This document shows, piece by piece, positions 24,892 to 33,565 of a DNA stretch of 60,213 nt. The translations under genes were made by a program, and so were the position numbers. Numbering within the stretch: position 1 is the stretch's first letter; each line of letters opens with the position of its first letter. The notes beneath the pieces were generated by a model. It worked only from the letters and a program-made list of their open reading frames with translations. It did no database searches and was not told where the DNA came from. This stretch comes from an uncultured Opitutales bacterium. GTDB lineage: Bacteria; Verrucomicrobiota; Verrucomicrobiia; Opitutales; Intestinicryptomonadaceae. The stretch is taken from assembly GCA_900546565.1 (NCBI GenBank), contig URDC01000004.1, forward strand, positions 1 through 60,213. The letters are read 5' to 3'.

Positions 24892-27642
24892 ATGGCAAAC
24901 AGCAACGCAGAATACAACTTTACCGACATCGAAAAACGCTGGCAGAAAACTTGGGACGACAACAAAACGTTTGCCGCCGAAGACATCGCCACAACAAAAA
25001 AAGCCAAGTATTATATCTTGGATATGTTTCCCTACCCCTCGGGCGCGGGGCTTCATATCGGTCACCCCGAAGGCTATACCGCCTCCGACATAATCGCGCG
25101 CTACAAGTGGGCGAAGGGGTTCAACGTCCTGCACCCTATGGGCTGGGACGCGTTCGGGCTGCCCGCCGAGCAATATGCAGTAAAGACGGGCACGCATCCG
25201 TCAGTCACCACCGCCGCGAACATCGACAACTTCCGCCGCCAAATCAAAAGCATAGGCTTTGCCATAGACTGGTCGCGCGAAATCAACACCACCGACCCCG
25301 CCTATTTCAAGTGGACGCAGTGGATATTCCTCAAACTCTTCCAGCGCGGACTTGCATATGTCGATGAAAAGCCCGTGTGGTGGTGCCCCGCCCTCGGCAC
25401 GGTTTTGGCTAACGAAGAAGTCATCGACGGCAAGAGCGAAGTCGGCAAATTCCCAGTGGAACACAAGAAGCTGCGCCAGTGGGTGCTGAAAATCACAGCC
25501 TACGCCGACAAACTCATAGACGGGCTCAAAGACCTCGATTGGCCCGAGTCCACAAAACGCCTGCAAACGAACTGGATTGGGCGTTCGGAGGGCGCGGAAG
25601 TCGATTTCGAAATAGCCGACTCCGCCGCGAAGGGCAAGAAACTGCGCATTTTCACGACGCGCCCCGACACCCTCTACGGCGCGACATACATGGTAATCGC
25701 GCCCGAACACCCGCTTGTGGACGCTCTCGTATCGGACGAAAACAGGCAGGCGGTAGCCGACTATAAAAAAGCAGTCGCCTCAAAGAGCGACCTCGACCGA
25801 ACCGACCTCGCCAAAGACAAGACGGGCGTCTTCACGGGCGCGCACGCCATAAACCCCGTCAACGGCGCGAAAATCCCCATATGGATAGCCGACTACGTCC
25901 TGATGAGCTACGGCACGGGCGCGATTATGGCAGTTCCCGCGCACGACGACCGCGACTACGACTTCGCCGTAAAATTCAACCTGCCCATTATAAAAGTAAT
26001 CGACAAAAAGAACGCCGACGGCTCGGAAATTCCGCTGCCGTTCACGGAAGTAGGCAAAATGGTGAATTCGGGCAAGTGGGACGGCACGCCGTCGCTCGAA
26101 GGCAAGAAAAAAATCACCGAAATGCTGCAAGAAATGGGCGTAGGCAAAAAGTCTGTCAACTATAAATTGCGCGATTGGCTTTTCTCGCGCCAACGCTATT
26201 GGGGCGAACCCTTCCCCATTGTCTGGGTGGGCGAAGACGCCTACACGGCGGCGCAAAAGTCGGGCAAGTGGAACCTTCCCGAAACGCCCGTTTCGTGCAA
26301 AAACGCCGACGGCGAAACAATCTACGCTTTGCCGCTGCCCGAAAAATACCTGCCGCTAAAACTGCCGAAAGTCGACAACTATAAGCCCTCGGGCACGGGC
26401 GAAAGCCCGCTTGCGCACGCCGAAGACTGGCTGCAAGTAAAGGTCAACCCCGCGACGGCGGAAGTCGTGCCCGCTTCGGAATTTTCGGGCGCAGACGGCT
26501 GGTTCGACGGCAGGCGCGAAACAAACACAATGCCGCAGTGGGCGGGCTCGTGCTGGTATTACCTGCGCTATTGCGACCCCCGCAACGATACCGCCCCCAT
26601 CTCCGCCGAAGCCGAACATTATTGGCAGTATCCCGACTTCTACATCGGCGGCGCGGAACACGCCGTCTTGCACCTGCTCTACGCGCGTTTCTGGCATAAA
26701 GTGCTCTACGATTGCGGCGTAGTAAAAGGCTCGGAGCCGTTTAAAAAACTCTTCCATCAGGGCATAATTTTGGGACAGCTCGAATTTACGGGCTATAAAA
26801 AGGACGGCAAATTCGTCTCGGCTTCGCACGCGGGCGAAGAGGGCGTCGAACCCGTAAAGCTCGCCGAAAACGACGTCGAAAAAATCGGCGCAAACTTCGC
26901 GCTGAAATCCGACAAGTCCATACTCGTCGACGCCCGCAGCTTTAAAATGAGCAAGTCGCGCGGCAACGTAGTCAACCCCGACGACATCATTGCCAAATAC
27001 GGCGCGGATTCGCTGCGCCTCTACGAAATGTTCCTCGGGCCTCTCGAAGACCAGAAACCGTGGAACACGAACGGTATCGAGGGCGTCTCGCGCTTCCTGA
27101 AAAAAGTCTGGCGCGAGTTTGTCGCCCCTTCAACGGGCGGCGTAAACGCCAAGATTTCGAAGGACGCCGAAGATTCGTCCGACTTTCTCAAATCGCTCAA
27201 CGAGACCATCAAGAAAGTCGGCGTCGACATCGAGACATTGCGCTTTAACACCGCAATCTCGCAGATGATGATTTTCGTGAGCGCAATGCAGAAGGCGCAG
27301 ACGGTCTCGCTCGAAAGCGCGTCGAAATTCGTGCGCATACTCGCGCCGTTTGCACCGCACATCGCCGAGGAACTCTGGCACAGACTTGGCTTCGAGGGGT
27401 CGGTAGCAAAGGCGCAGTGGCCCGAGGCGGACGAGTCGAAAATGAAAAACGCCTCGATAAAAATCGCAGTTCAGGTTAACGGCAAACTGCGCGGCGAACT
27501 CCGAATTCCCGCCGAAAGCGCGAAAGACGACGTTCTGGCGGCGGCCAAGAACATCGAAAATGTCCGCACTTTCACCGACGGCAAAACGATTGTCAAGGAA
27601 ATCTACGTTCCCAATAAAATCGTAAATATCGTTGTAAAATAG
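24892..27642 (+). CDS. leuS: Leucyl-tRNA synthetase
   Basis: This 916-residue class I synthetase of usual bacterial length opens with YNFTDIEKRWQKTWDDN. The first ATP motif is LHIGHPEGY (HIGH, ~residue 56). The CP1 editing domain contains TTRPDTLYGATYMV and a late-editing region MAVPAHDDRDYDF. The second ATP motif is FKMSKSRGNVVNPDD (KMSKS, ~685). The C-terminal anticodon and LeuRS-specific domains end in IVNIVVK. It charges tRNA-Leu in the cytosol and edits mischarged norvaline or isoleucine. The stop codon shares its last base with the GTG start of the next gene. Confidence 0.96.
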   Translation: MANSNAEYNFTDIEKRWQKTWDDNKTFAAEDIATTKKAKYYILDMFPYPSGAGLHIGHPEGYTASDIIARYKWAKGFNVLHPMGWDAFGLPAEQYAVKTGTHPSVTTAANIDNFRRQIKSIGFAIDWSREINTTDPAYFKWTQWIFLKLFQRGLAYVDEKPVWWCPALGTVLANEEVIDGKSEVGKFPVEHKKLRQWVLKITAYADKLIDGLKDLDWPESTKRLQTNWIGRSEGAEVDFEIADSAAKGKKLRIFTTRPDTLYGATYMVIAPEHPLVDALVSDENRQAVADYKKAVASKSDLDRTDLAKDKTGVFTGAHAINPVNGAKIPIWIADYVLMSYGTGAIMAVPAHDDRDYDFAVKFNLPIIKVIDKKNADGSEIPLPFTEVGKMVNSGKWDGTPSLEGKKKITEMLQEMGVGKKSVNYKLRDWLFSRQRYWGEPFPIVWVGEDAYTAAQKSGKWNLPETPVSCKNADGETIYALPLPEKYLPLKLPKVDNYKPSGTGESPLAHAEDWLQVKVNPATAEVVPASEFSGADGWFDGRRETNTMPQWAGSCWYYLRYCDPRNDTAPISAEAEHYWQYPDFYIGGAEHAVLHLLYARFWHKVLYDCGVVKGSEPFKKLFHQGIILGQLEFTGYKKDGKFVSASHAGEEGVEPVKLAENDVEKIGANFALKSDKSILVDARSFKMSKSRGNVVNPDDIIAKYGADSLRLYEMFLGPLEDQKPWNTNGIEGVSRFLKKVWREFVAPSTGGVNAKISKDAEDSSDFLKSLNETIKKVGVDIETLRFNTAISQMMIFVSAMQKAQTVSLESASKFVRILAPFAPHIAEELWHRLGFEGSVAKAQWPEADESKMKNASIKIAVQVNGKLRGELRIPAESAKDDVLAAAKNIENVRTFTDGKTIVKEIYVPNKIVNIVVK

Positions 27643-28433
27643 TGAAAAATATCATCGCATTGCTTTCGGTTTTTCTGGCGGTTTCCGCGCTCGCGGCGGA
27701 CGCCCACAACGCGGGCACAGTCCGCGGGGCTGCATTCCTGCACACATTGCGCAATTCGCCGAAAATCGAACGCTCAGGCGCGCCGCTTAAATGTTCGCAG
27801 GGCGAAACGCTCGCGGCCGACGGGCTTTCGGCGGAGTGCGGCAAAAAACAATACGCCGCTTTGCGCCTTTCAAACGGCGCGGCAATAATAGCGCACCCCG
27901 AAACAAAATTCGCAGTCGAATCGCTCGAACAGGACGCCCCGCAGACGGCGGCGGCAACCGCAGACGAGTTCGGCGCATACCCGCGCGCCCGCTCGAATTC
28001 GAAACTCGCAATTTCGTTTTCGGGCGGCAGACTCGATTTCGATTGCCCCGAGCCGACGGCAAAAAGCGTGTTAGTGGTGAAAACGCGCTCGGGGAATTTC
28101 GAATTCAGGGCGAAGTCGTTCTACATAGCGGGGGGCGAAAACGGAATCGAAGTCGTCGTCTTGGACGGATTCGCCGAGTTCAAAACCGACAGCGGCAGAA
28201 CCGATTTTATCCGCAACCGCCAGCGCGCTACTGTCAAAAACGGCGCGGAAAAATCCGACTTCCCGCTCGAAATCGAACAAATCGGAATGCTGCGCGAACG
28301 CGAAATATCGCGGGAACTCGCGCCCTGCCGACAGCTGCGCAGGTCGGTGGTTTTCGGCTTCGACACCAAAAACGGCTTCGCGGCAAAACGCATAACGCCC
28401 GCGGACTTCCTGTTAAGCGCACCCAAAAACTGA
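27642..28433 (+). CDS. Exported FecR-domain-like protein
   Basis: This 263-residue protein starts with GTG overlapping the leuS stop by one base (TAGTG). It has a signal peptide (MKNIIALLSVFLAVSALAA). The middle carries FecR-like beta-strand signatures: KCSQGETLAADGLSAE, ALRLSNGAAIIAHPETKFAVE and VVKTRSGNFEFRAKSFYI. The N-terminal DUF and C-terminal half are not recognised. FecR-type domains sense or scaffold in the periplasm; free-standing exported versions like this are frequent in Planctomycetes and Verrucomicrobia and have no known partner. It is likely co-transcribed with leuS and the downstream lpxI and sufE. Confidence 0.6.
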   Translation: MKNIIALLSVFLAVSALAADAHNAGTVRGAAFLHTLRNSPKIERSGAPLKCSQGETLAADGLSAECGKKQYAALRLSNGAAIIAHPETKFAVESLEQDAPQTAAATADEFGAYPRARSNSKLAISFSGGRLDFDCPEPTAKSVLVVKTRSGNFEFRAKSFYIAGGENGIEVVVLDGFAEFKTDSGRTDFIRNRQRATVKNGAEKSDFPLEIEQIGMLREREISRELAPCRQLRRSVVFGFDTKNGFAAKRITPADFLLSAPKN

Positions 28434-28449
28434 TACAACCAATAAAAAA

Positions 28450-29289
28450 ATGCTATCGCAATTCCTACCCGAAGATTTCAATCCGCAGGACAAACTCGCA
28501 GTTCTGGCGGGCAAGGGCGTGTATCCGCAAATACTCGTCGAAAAATTGCGGAAACTGAACATTCCGACATGCCTAATGGCACTCGAAGGCGAAACCGCGC
28601 CCGAGCTAATCGAGAGCTTCGACAAGTCGGACGTCGAAATCTTCAATATCGGGCAACTCGGCAGACTCCTCAAAGAGCTTAAAAAACACGGCGCGACAAA
28701 CGCGATGATGGCGGGGCAAATCACCCCGAAAAAACTCTTCAAGGGGCTCAAACTCGACCTCAAAGCGATGATGATTTTGGCTACGCTCAAACGCCGCAAC
28801 GCCGAAACAATCTTCGGGGCAATAGCCGACCAAATGGCGAAAATCGGCGTCCGCCTGCTCGACGCGCGCTGCTTCCTCGACGATTGCATAGCCCCGAAGG
28901 GCTTTTTCTGCGGCAAAAAATGGAATATCTCGCAATCCGACCTCGAACACGGTATGACAATCGCCCGCGAGATGGCGCGGCTCGACGTCGGTCAGGGTTG
29001 CGTCGTTTCGCACGGCAGCGTCTTGGCGGTCGAGGCGTGGGAGGGCACGGATAAAATGCTCGAACGCGCCGGAGAGTTCGAGGCAAAGGATTGCCTGTTC
29101 GCAAAAACCGTCAAGCCCAATCAGGACTACCGCTTCGACGTTCCCGTAATCGGCGAGCGCACTGTCCGCAAACTCGCCGCCTCGCACATCGAAAACGTCG
29201 CGGTCGAGGCGGGCAAAGTCATAATCCTCGAAAAGGAAAAGGTCGCAGCCCTCGCCAACCAAAACAACATAAAAATTTACGGAATCTGA
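28450..29289 (+). CDS. lpxI: UDP-2,3-diacylglucosamine pyrophosphatase LpxI
   Basis: This 279-residue protein (formerly DUF1009) has family motifs in order: LAVLAGKGVYPQILVEKL, NAMMAGQITPKKLF, GQGCVVSHGSVLAVEAWEGTD and the C-terminal GERTVRKLAASHIENVAVEAGK. LpxI hydrolyses UDP-2,3-diacylglucosamine to lipid X and UMP, the fourth step of lipid A synthesis, replacing LpxH in many non-gamma-proteobacteria. Its presence indicates an LPS-type outer membrane. It sits in the leuS-FecR-lpxI-sufE run; no other lpx gene is in the window. Confidence 0.92.
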   Translation: MLSQFLPEDFNPQDKLAVLAGKGVYPQILVEKLRKLNIPTCLMALEGETAPELIESFDKSDVEIFNIGQLGRLLKELKKHGATNAMMAGQITPKKLFKGLKLDLKAMMILATLKRRNAETIFGAIADQMAKIGVRLLDARCFLDDCIAPKGFFCGKKWNISQSDLEHGMTIAREMARLDVGQGCVVSHGSVLAVEAWEGTDKMLERAGEFEAKDCLFAKTVKPNQDYRFDVPVIGERTVRKLAASHIENVAVEAGKVIILEKEKVAALANQNNIKIYGI

Positions 29290-29295
29290 GCTTCT

Positions 29296-29709
29296 ATGGA
29301 CATCATCGAAGAGAGAAAACGCGCCCTGCGCGACGAGTTCGGAATTTTTCCCGACCCGCAGGAGCTTTTCGAATACCTAATCGAAAAAAACAAAACCCAG
29401 CCCCACCTCGAACCCGAACTCAAAACCGACGAGTATATAGTAAAGGGCTGCGTTTCGAGCCTGTGGCTCGTGCCGAGCTTTTCGGAGGGAAAGTGCTATT
29501 TTAAAAGCGATGCCGATTCGCTGATAACGCGTGCAGTGGCTTCGCTTGTCTGCTCGCTTTACAGCGGGCTAACCCCCGCCGAAGTCGCGCGGCTCGATCC
29601 CGCCTGTCTCGCCGAAGTCAATATCTCGACACACCTTTCGCCCAACCGCCGAAACGGATTAAGCAAGCTCTGCGCGAAAATCGAGGCTTTCGCAAAATCG
29701 AAAATCTGA
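29296..29709 (+). CDS. sufE: SufE-family sulfur acceptor
   Basis: This 137-residue protein of standard SufE length has the active cysteine in GCVSSLWLVP, which accepts persulfide from the SufS cysteine desulfurase. The C-terminal family motif LSPNRRNGLSKLCAKI and the middle ITRAVASLVCSLYSGLTPAEV are also present. It functions in Fe-S cluster assembly. No sufS, sufB, sufC or sufD is adjacent. It is 6 bases after lpxI and is the last gene of that run. Confidence 0.93.
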   Translation: MDIIEERKRALRDEFGIFPDPQELFEYLIEKNKTQPHLEPELKTDEYIVKGCVSSLWLVPSFSEGKCYFKSDADSLITRAVASLVCSLYSGLTPAEVARLDPACLAEVNISTHLSPNRRNGLSKLCAKIEAFAKSKI

Positions 29710-29969
29710 CGCCCTATCGCCGCACAGCATATTGCACCAACATCACTCCCGACGCGCTCTTTGCAGCCTTCCACAACCCGTGTGGCACGCATACGCCCAT
29801 GGCACAGAAATATCCGCCGCCGAGCCTGCGCGAAAACGCCTGTAAAAATGCTAAAAAATTGCTTGAACATTCGATAAAATCGGACAATATTCACCTTATA
29901 TAAACCGCAGTTTTGCGATAAAAGCCCAAATAAATTTCATAAAAATATAAACACCAAAAATATAATTAG

Positions 29970-30806
29970 ATGAAAAGCAAAATCCTAACAATCCTCTCAG
30001 TAATCGCAATCGCGTTTACCGCACAATTTGCGGTGGCGCAGGAAACAGACGCAGCCGCGTCGGATTCGCCCGAAAAGCCCAACCAGCCCCAGACGGTCGA
30101 AAAATCCCTCGGCGATATGTGGCGTGCGGGCGGTTGGACAATGTATCCGTTGGGACTTTTCGGTATTTTCGGAACAACCCTCATCGTCTATAATTTCATC
30201 GCAATCCGGAAAAAGAAGTTCTTGAACCCCGACGGCGTGGCGAAAGTCTCGAAAATGGTCGGCAAACTTCAAATTCAGGAGGCTATGGACTTCTGCGAAA
30301 AGAATCCCTCGCCCATCACAAACATCATAGGCGAAGGGCTCTCCCGCGCAGACCCGCGCGAAATTGACCCCGATGCGGTCGCTTCGGCCATGGAAGAAGC
30401 CTCGGTCGAAGAATTCGCAACCCCGTATGTCTTGATTAACTACCTTTCGGTTATCGCTTCGCTCGCGCCTATGTTGGGTCTTTACGGAACGGTTTCGGGT
30501 ATGGTCAAGGCGTTTAATACAATCGCAACCGAAGGCGCGGGCTCGGCTTCGAAACTCGCCGACAACATTTCGGAAGCTCTTATCACGACAGCCACGGGTA
30601 TGATTGTGGGTATTCCTGCAATGTTCTTCTTCTTCTTCTTCAAGAATCAGTATGGCGCAATTATTTCGGGCGCAAGCCGCATTATCGGCGAGTTGGTTTT
30701 CTCGATGAAAACTTCGCTAAAATACGGTCCTCAGGAAGACGAACCCGAAGCGGTCGAAGCCGCAGTTGAAGCCGCTCCCGCGGAGGAAGCACCCGCCGAC
30801 AAATAA
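29970..30806 (+). CDS. exbB: ExbB/TolQ/MotA-family proton channel protein
   Basis: This 278-residue inner-membrane protein has an N-terminal signal peptide (MKSKILTILSVIAIAF...VAQ) and a short periplasmic lead. Three membrane helices of the ExbB type follow: GGWTMYPLGLFGIFGTTLIV; YLSVIASLAPMLGLYGTVSGMVKAF, the family core with the TVSGM turn; and ITTATGMIVGIPAMFFFFFF. It ends in an acidic Ala/Glu tail. Forms a pentamer that with ExbD converts proton motive force to work. It heads an operon with two ExbD proteins. Confidence 0.92.
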   Translation: MKSKILTILSVIAIAFTAQFAVAQETDAAASDSPEKPNQPQTVEKSLGDMWRAGGWTMYPLGLFGIFGTTLIVYNFIAIRKKKFLNPDGVAKVSKMVGKLQIQEAMDFCEKNPSPITNIIGEGLSRADPREIDPDAVASAMEEASVEEFATPYVLINYLSVIASLAPMLGLYGTVSGMVKAFNTIATEGAGSASKLADNISEALITTATGMIVGIPAMFFFFFFKNQYGAIISGASRIIGELVFSMKTSLKYGPQEDEPEAVEAAVEAAPAEEAPADK

Positions 30807-30834
30807 TTAGTAACCCGCTTTTTGTAAAAACAAA

Positions 30835-31239
30835 ATGAAAGTTTGGAACGCACCGCAAGGAGACGACAAGTTCTCGCTGACGCCGATGATTGACGTCGTC
30901 TTCCTCTTGATTACGTTCTTTATGACCGTAACAAGCTACGCTTCCGCCGAATTGGTGCAGGTCGCGATGCCGAACGCCCCAGAGGCAAAAGTCCCCGAAG
31001 ATGTAGGCGACAGACAGTTCCTGTCAATCTCCGAAAACGGGACATACTTCTTGGGAGCATTCTCGTCGAACTTGAAAGAAATCAAAAATCAGTTGTTGCA
31101 GCGCAACAGCGTGCCCGGGTTTAAGGGCGCATATATCCGCGCCGACGCCCACACGCCCTACCGCTACGTCAACGAATTGATGAAAACCTGCGCCGAAGCG
31201 GGAGTATATAACATTCTATTCGGAACATTGAAGGATTAG
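30835..31239 (+). CDS. exbD: ExbD/TolR-family protein, first copy
   Basis: This 134-residue protein has a short cytoplasmic N-terminus, one membrane helix carrying the proton-relay aspartate in LTPMIDVVFLLITFFM, and a periplasmic TolR-like domain (RQFLSISENGTYFL; later IRADAHTPYRYVNELMKTCAEAGV). It lies 28 bases after exbB and 3 bases before a second exbD. It pairs with ExbB in the proton-driven motor that energises TonB or Tol; no tonB or tolA lies nearby. Confidence 0.92.
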   Translation: MKVWNAPQGDDKFSLTPMIDVVFLLITFFMTVTSYASAELVQVAMPNAPEAKVPEDVGDRQFLSISENGTYFLGAFSSNLKEIKNQLLQRNSVPGFKGAYIRADAHTPYRYVNELMKTCAEAGVYNILFGTLKD

Positions 31240-31242
31240 TCT

Positions 31243-31716
31243 ATGGCAATAAAAACAAACGAAGCATTGGACTCCGAGGACAGTTTCGACCTCACTTCGA
31301 TGATTGACGTCGTCTTCCTGTTGCTCATCTACTTTATGTATTTGCCCATTCAACAGGAGGCCGACCTGCTTTTCTCGTTGCCGGCAATTAGCGAGCCGAG
31401 TGCGAAAAACGCAGTTCTGCCCAGCGAACAAATAGTCGAAATCGCCCCCGACGGAAGCATATTCCTAAACGGTGCCGAAATCGAAAATTTGGGCGGACGC
31501 CTTTTCCCGAATCAGGCAAGCGCAAACAAAAAAGTCGAATTCAAGGAACTCGCCTCCACGTTAAAACGCCTCAAACAGAGCGCGGACAGAAGCGGGATTT
31601 CGACAATAGTCTCGATTTATCCCGACGCCGACGCCCCGCACCAAGCTTCAATCTCGGTGCTAAACGCATGCGCCGCTGCGGGCATAAATCAGGTTTCGTT
31701 CGCGGAAGCCGATTAA
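31243..31716 (+). CDS. exbD: ExbD/TolR-family protein, second copy
   Basis: This 157-residue paralogue of the preceding gene has the membrane helix and relay aspartate in LTSMIDVVFLLLIYFMYLP and a longer periplasmic domain (EIAPDGSIFLNGAEIENLGG). A conserved tail follows (IVSIYPDADAPHQASISVLNACAAAGI). ExbD dimers sit inside the ExbB pentamer, so two different copies suggest a heterodimer or interchangeable subunits. It is the last gene of the exbB-exbD-exbD operon, with a terminator 35 bases after the stop. Confidence 0.9.
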   Translation: MAIKTNEALDSEDSFDLTSMIDVVFLLLIYFMYLPIQQEADLLFSLPAISEPSAKNAVLPSEQIVEIAPDGSIFLNGAEIENLGGRLFPNQASANKKVEFKELASTLKRLKQSADRSGISTIVSIYPDADAPHQASISVLNACAAAGINQVSFAEAD

Positions 31717-31750
31717 AAACAGAGAAAATATAGAGAAGTTTTTTCAATCA

Positions 31751-31780
31751 AAAACGCCCCGAAGAAGAGGGGCGTTTTTT
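31751..31780 (+). terminator. Terminator of the exbB-exbD-exbD operon
   Basis: A 10-bp stem (AAAACGCCCC 31751-31760 with GGGGCGTTTT 31769-31778) ends in a T run. Confidence 0.9.
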
Positions 31781-32157
31781 ATCGGGAGTTCAAATTGCAG
31801 GGACTCTTTTTTTTTTAATTACGGAGAAGATGATTTTGATATTTTTTCGTGTTCTTTTTGTAAAAATAGACCTCCAAAATATAAAAAAAACGCCATTATT
31901 TACCCCCCCCAGAAAAAAACTAAATACCCTTAAAACGGGCTAAAATCGCGCAAAAATAACCCAAAAAATGCCTGTTTTGAGCGAAAAATGCGCCGAGAAA
32001 TTGAGGCTAAACGCACCCTAAAACGCGTTTTGTTCTTGTAAAAAAATCAAAATATGGGATTATTTTTAGCGGTTTTATCGGAGCCCGAATTCGGATTTTC
32101 TCCGATTTTACCCCTGCCCGATTGAATTTTGCTCCATTTTACGCATTTAAAACCAAA
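31781..32157. other. AT-rich intergenic region
   Basis: This 377-base AT-rich stretch lies ahead of the beta-helix/arn-like operon. It contains a run of eight C (31903-31910) and repeated AAAATGC-like blocks. No gene or known leader structure is visible; it presumably carries the promoter for the next operon. Confidence 0.5.
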
Positions 32158-32841
32158 ATGAAAGCCGAACAACTTTTGCAACTTCCGCCGTCGCTGGGGC
32201 GTTTTGAAAGCTTTTTCAAAGCCGACGACGAGCCGTGGAAGTGGATTCAAAATATAAAAAATGCGCTCGCAAGCGTCGATTTCGACAAGCTCGAATCGAA
32301 AAAAGACATTCCTGCGGGAGTGTGTATAGAGGGCGATGTCTACATTCATCCGAGTGTGAAACTTCCGCCGTATGCGCACATTGTGGGCCCTGCGTGGATT
32401 GGCGCAAATACCGTTATGAGAATAGGTTGCTACATTCGCGGACATGTGATTGTCGGCGAGGGCTGCGTGATGGGCAACTCGTGCGAGTTCAAAAATTCGA
32501 TGCTTTTGGACAAGGTTGAAACACCCCACTACAACTATGTTGGTGACTCGCTGCTGGGGACGCGTTCGCACCTCGGCGCGGGCGTAATCTGCGCAAACCT
32601 CAAACTCGACAAGACAAATATCACCCTGCGTCTGCCCGAAGGGTCGGTCAAAACGGGAATGCGCAAGCTTGGCGCGATTTTAGGCGAAGAGGCGCAGGTA
32701 GGCTGTAACAGCGTGCTTCAACCGGGGACGATTTTGGGCAAACGCGCCCTCGTGATTTCCTGCCCGTTCGGCGGATATTTGGAGGAAAACACGATTGTAG
32801 CCCCGAAAGTCGAATTGAGAAAAATAAAAAGGAGAGACTAA
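32158..32841 (+). CDS. Left-handed beta-helix (hexapeptide) protein, transferase-like
   Basis: This 227-residue protein has a helical N-domain (LLQLPPSLGRFESFF...) then a left-handed parallel beta-helix of hexapeptide repeats: GVCIEGDVYIHPSVKLPPYA, GPAWIGANTVMRIGCYIRG, VIVGEGCVMGNSCEFKNSMLL and a late ILGEEAQVGCNSVLQPGTILG. This resembles the C-terminal acyltransferase half of GlmU-type UDP-GlcNAc diphosphorylases without the nucleotidyltransferase half. The ATG at 32158 is used; a TTG at 32122 would extend it. Its stop directly abuts the start of the glycosyltransferase, implying one operon. The substrate is not identifiable, likely a nucleotide-sugar or lipid-linked sugar. Confidence 0.75.
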   Translation: MKAEQLLQLPPSLGRFESFFKADDEPWKWIQNIKNALASVDFDKLESKKDIPAGVCIEGDVYIHPSVKLPPYAHIVGPAWIGANTVMRIGCYIRGHVIVGEGCVMGNSCEFKNSMLLDKVETPHYNYVGDSLLGTRSHLGAGVICANLKLDKTNITLRLPEGSVKTGMRKLGAILGEEAQVGCNSVLQPGTILGKRALVISCPFGGYLEENTIVAPKVELRKIKRRD

Positions 32842-33564
32842 ATGGACATTTCTGTAATAGTTCCCGTCTATAACGAGGAAGACAATTTAAAACCGCTCTA
32901 TGCGCGGCTTGTCAAGGCATTGGACTCGACCGCCAAAAGCTACGAGATAATATTTATAAACGACGGCAGCAAAGATTCGTCTTTCGAGATTCTACGCGGG
33001 TTTGCCGCCGAAAATCCGAAGGTAAAGGTTATCGATTTCGTCCGCAATTTCGGACAACACCCCGCAATAATTGCGGGTTTTGCGAATGCCTCGGGCGAAT
33101 TGGTAATTACCATCGACGCCGATTTGCAGAATCCGCCCGAAGAGATTTCGCGCATAGCCGCCGAATTCGACAAGGGCTATGATGTGATAGGAACAATCCG
33201 CCAGAACCGCAACGACACGCTTTTCAGGCGTTATGCGTCGAAGCTCGTGAACAAAATCCGCAAAATTGTGACGAAAATTCCGATAACCGACCAAGGCTGC
33301 ATGATGCGCGGATACAGCAAAGAGGTTGTTGCGCACGTTGCGGCAAAGGCGACGAAATCGACATTTATTCCTATTTTGGCGCACAAAGAGGCGAAAAATC
33401 CTACGGAAATTCCGATTGCGCACGCCGCGCGGAATGCGGGGGAATCGAAATACACGGTGTTTACTTTGGCGAAGTTGGCGTTAAATCTCTTCAAGAAAGA
33501 GCCGCAGGCGGCGCAATCGCAGGAGAAGCACAATTACGAAATACGGGAGAAAATCGGGTTTTAA
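32842..33564 (+). CDS. GT2 glycosyltransferase, ArnC/DPM1-like
   Basis: This 240-residue family 2 transferase has ISVIVPVYNEEDNLKPLYARL, IIFINDGSKDSS, DFVRNFGQHPAIIAGF, the DxD-type ITIDADLQNPPEEI and TDQGCMMRGYSKEV. This is the ArnC/DPM1/GtrB subset that moves a sugar to a polyprenyl phosphate. Those enzymes usually end with two membrane helices; here the C-terminus is soluble and Gln/Glu-rich (KKEPQAAQSQEKHNYE), so membrane anchoring is missing or supplied by a partner. It starts directly after the beta-helix gene and precedes an ArnA-like formyltransferase, consistent with 4-amino-4-deoxyarabinose transfer to lipid carrier. Confidence 0.82.
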   Translation: MDISVIVPVYNEEDNLKPLYARLVKALDSTAKSYEIIFINDGSKDSSFEILRGFAAENPKVKVIDFVRNFGQHPAIIAGFANASGELVITIDADLQNPPEEISRIAAEFDKGYDVIGTIRQNRNDTLFRRYASKLVNKIRKIVTKIPITDQGCMMRGYSKEVVAHVAAKATKSTFIPILAHKEAKNPTEIPIAHAARNAGESKYTVFTLAKLALNLFKKEPQAAQSQEKHNYEIREKIGF

Positions 33565-33565
33565 T

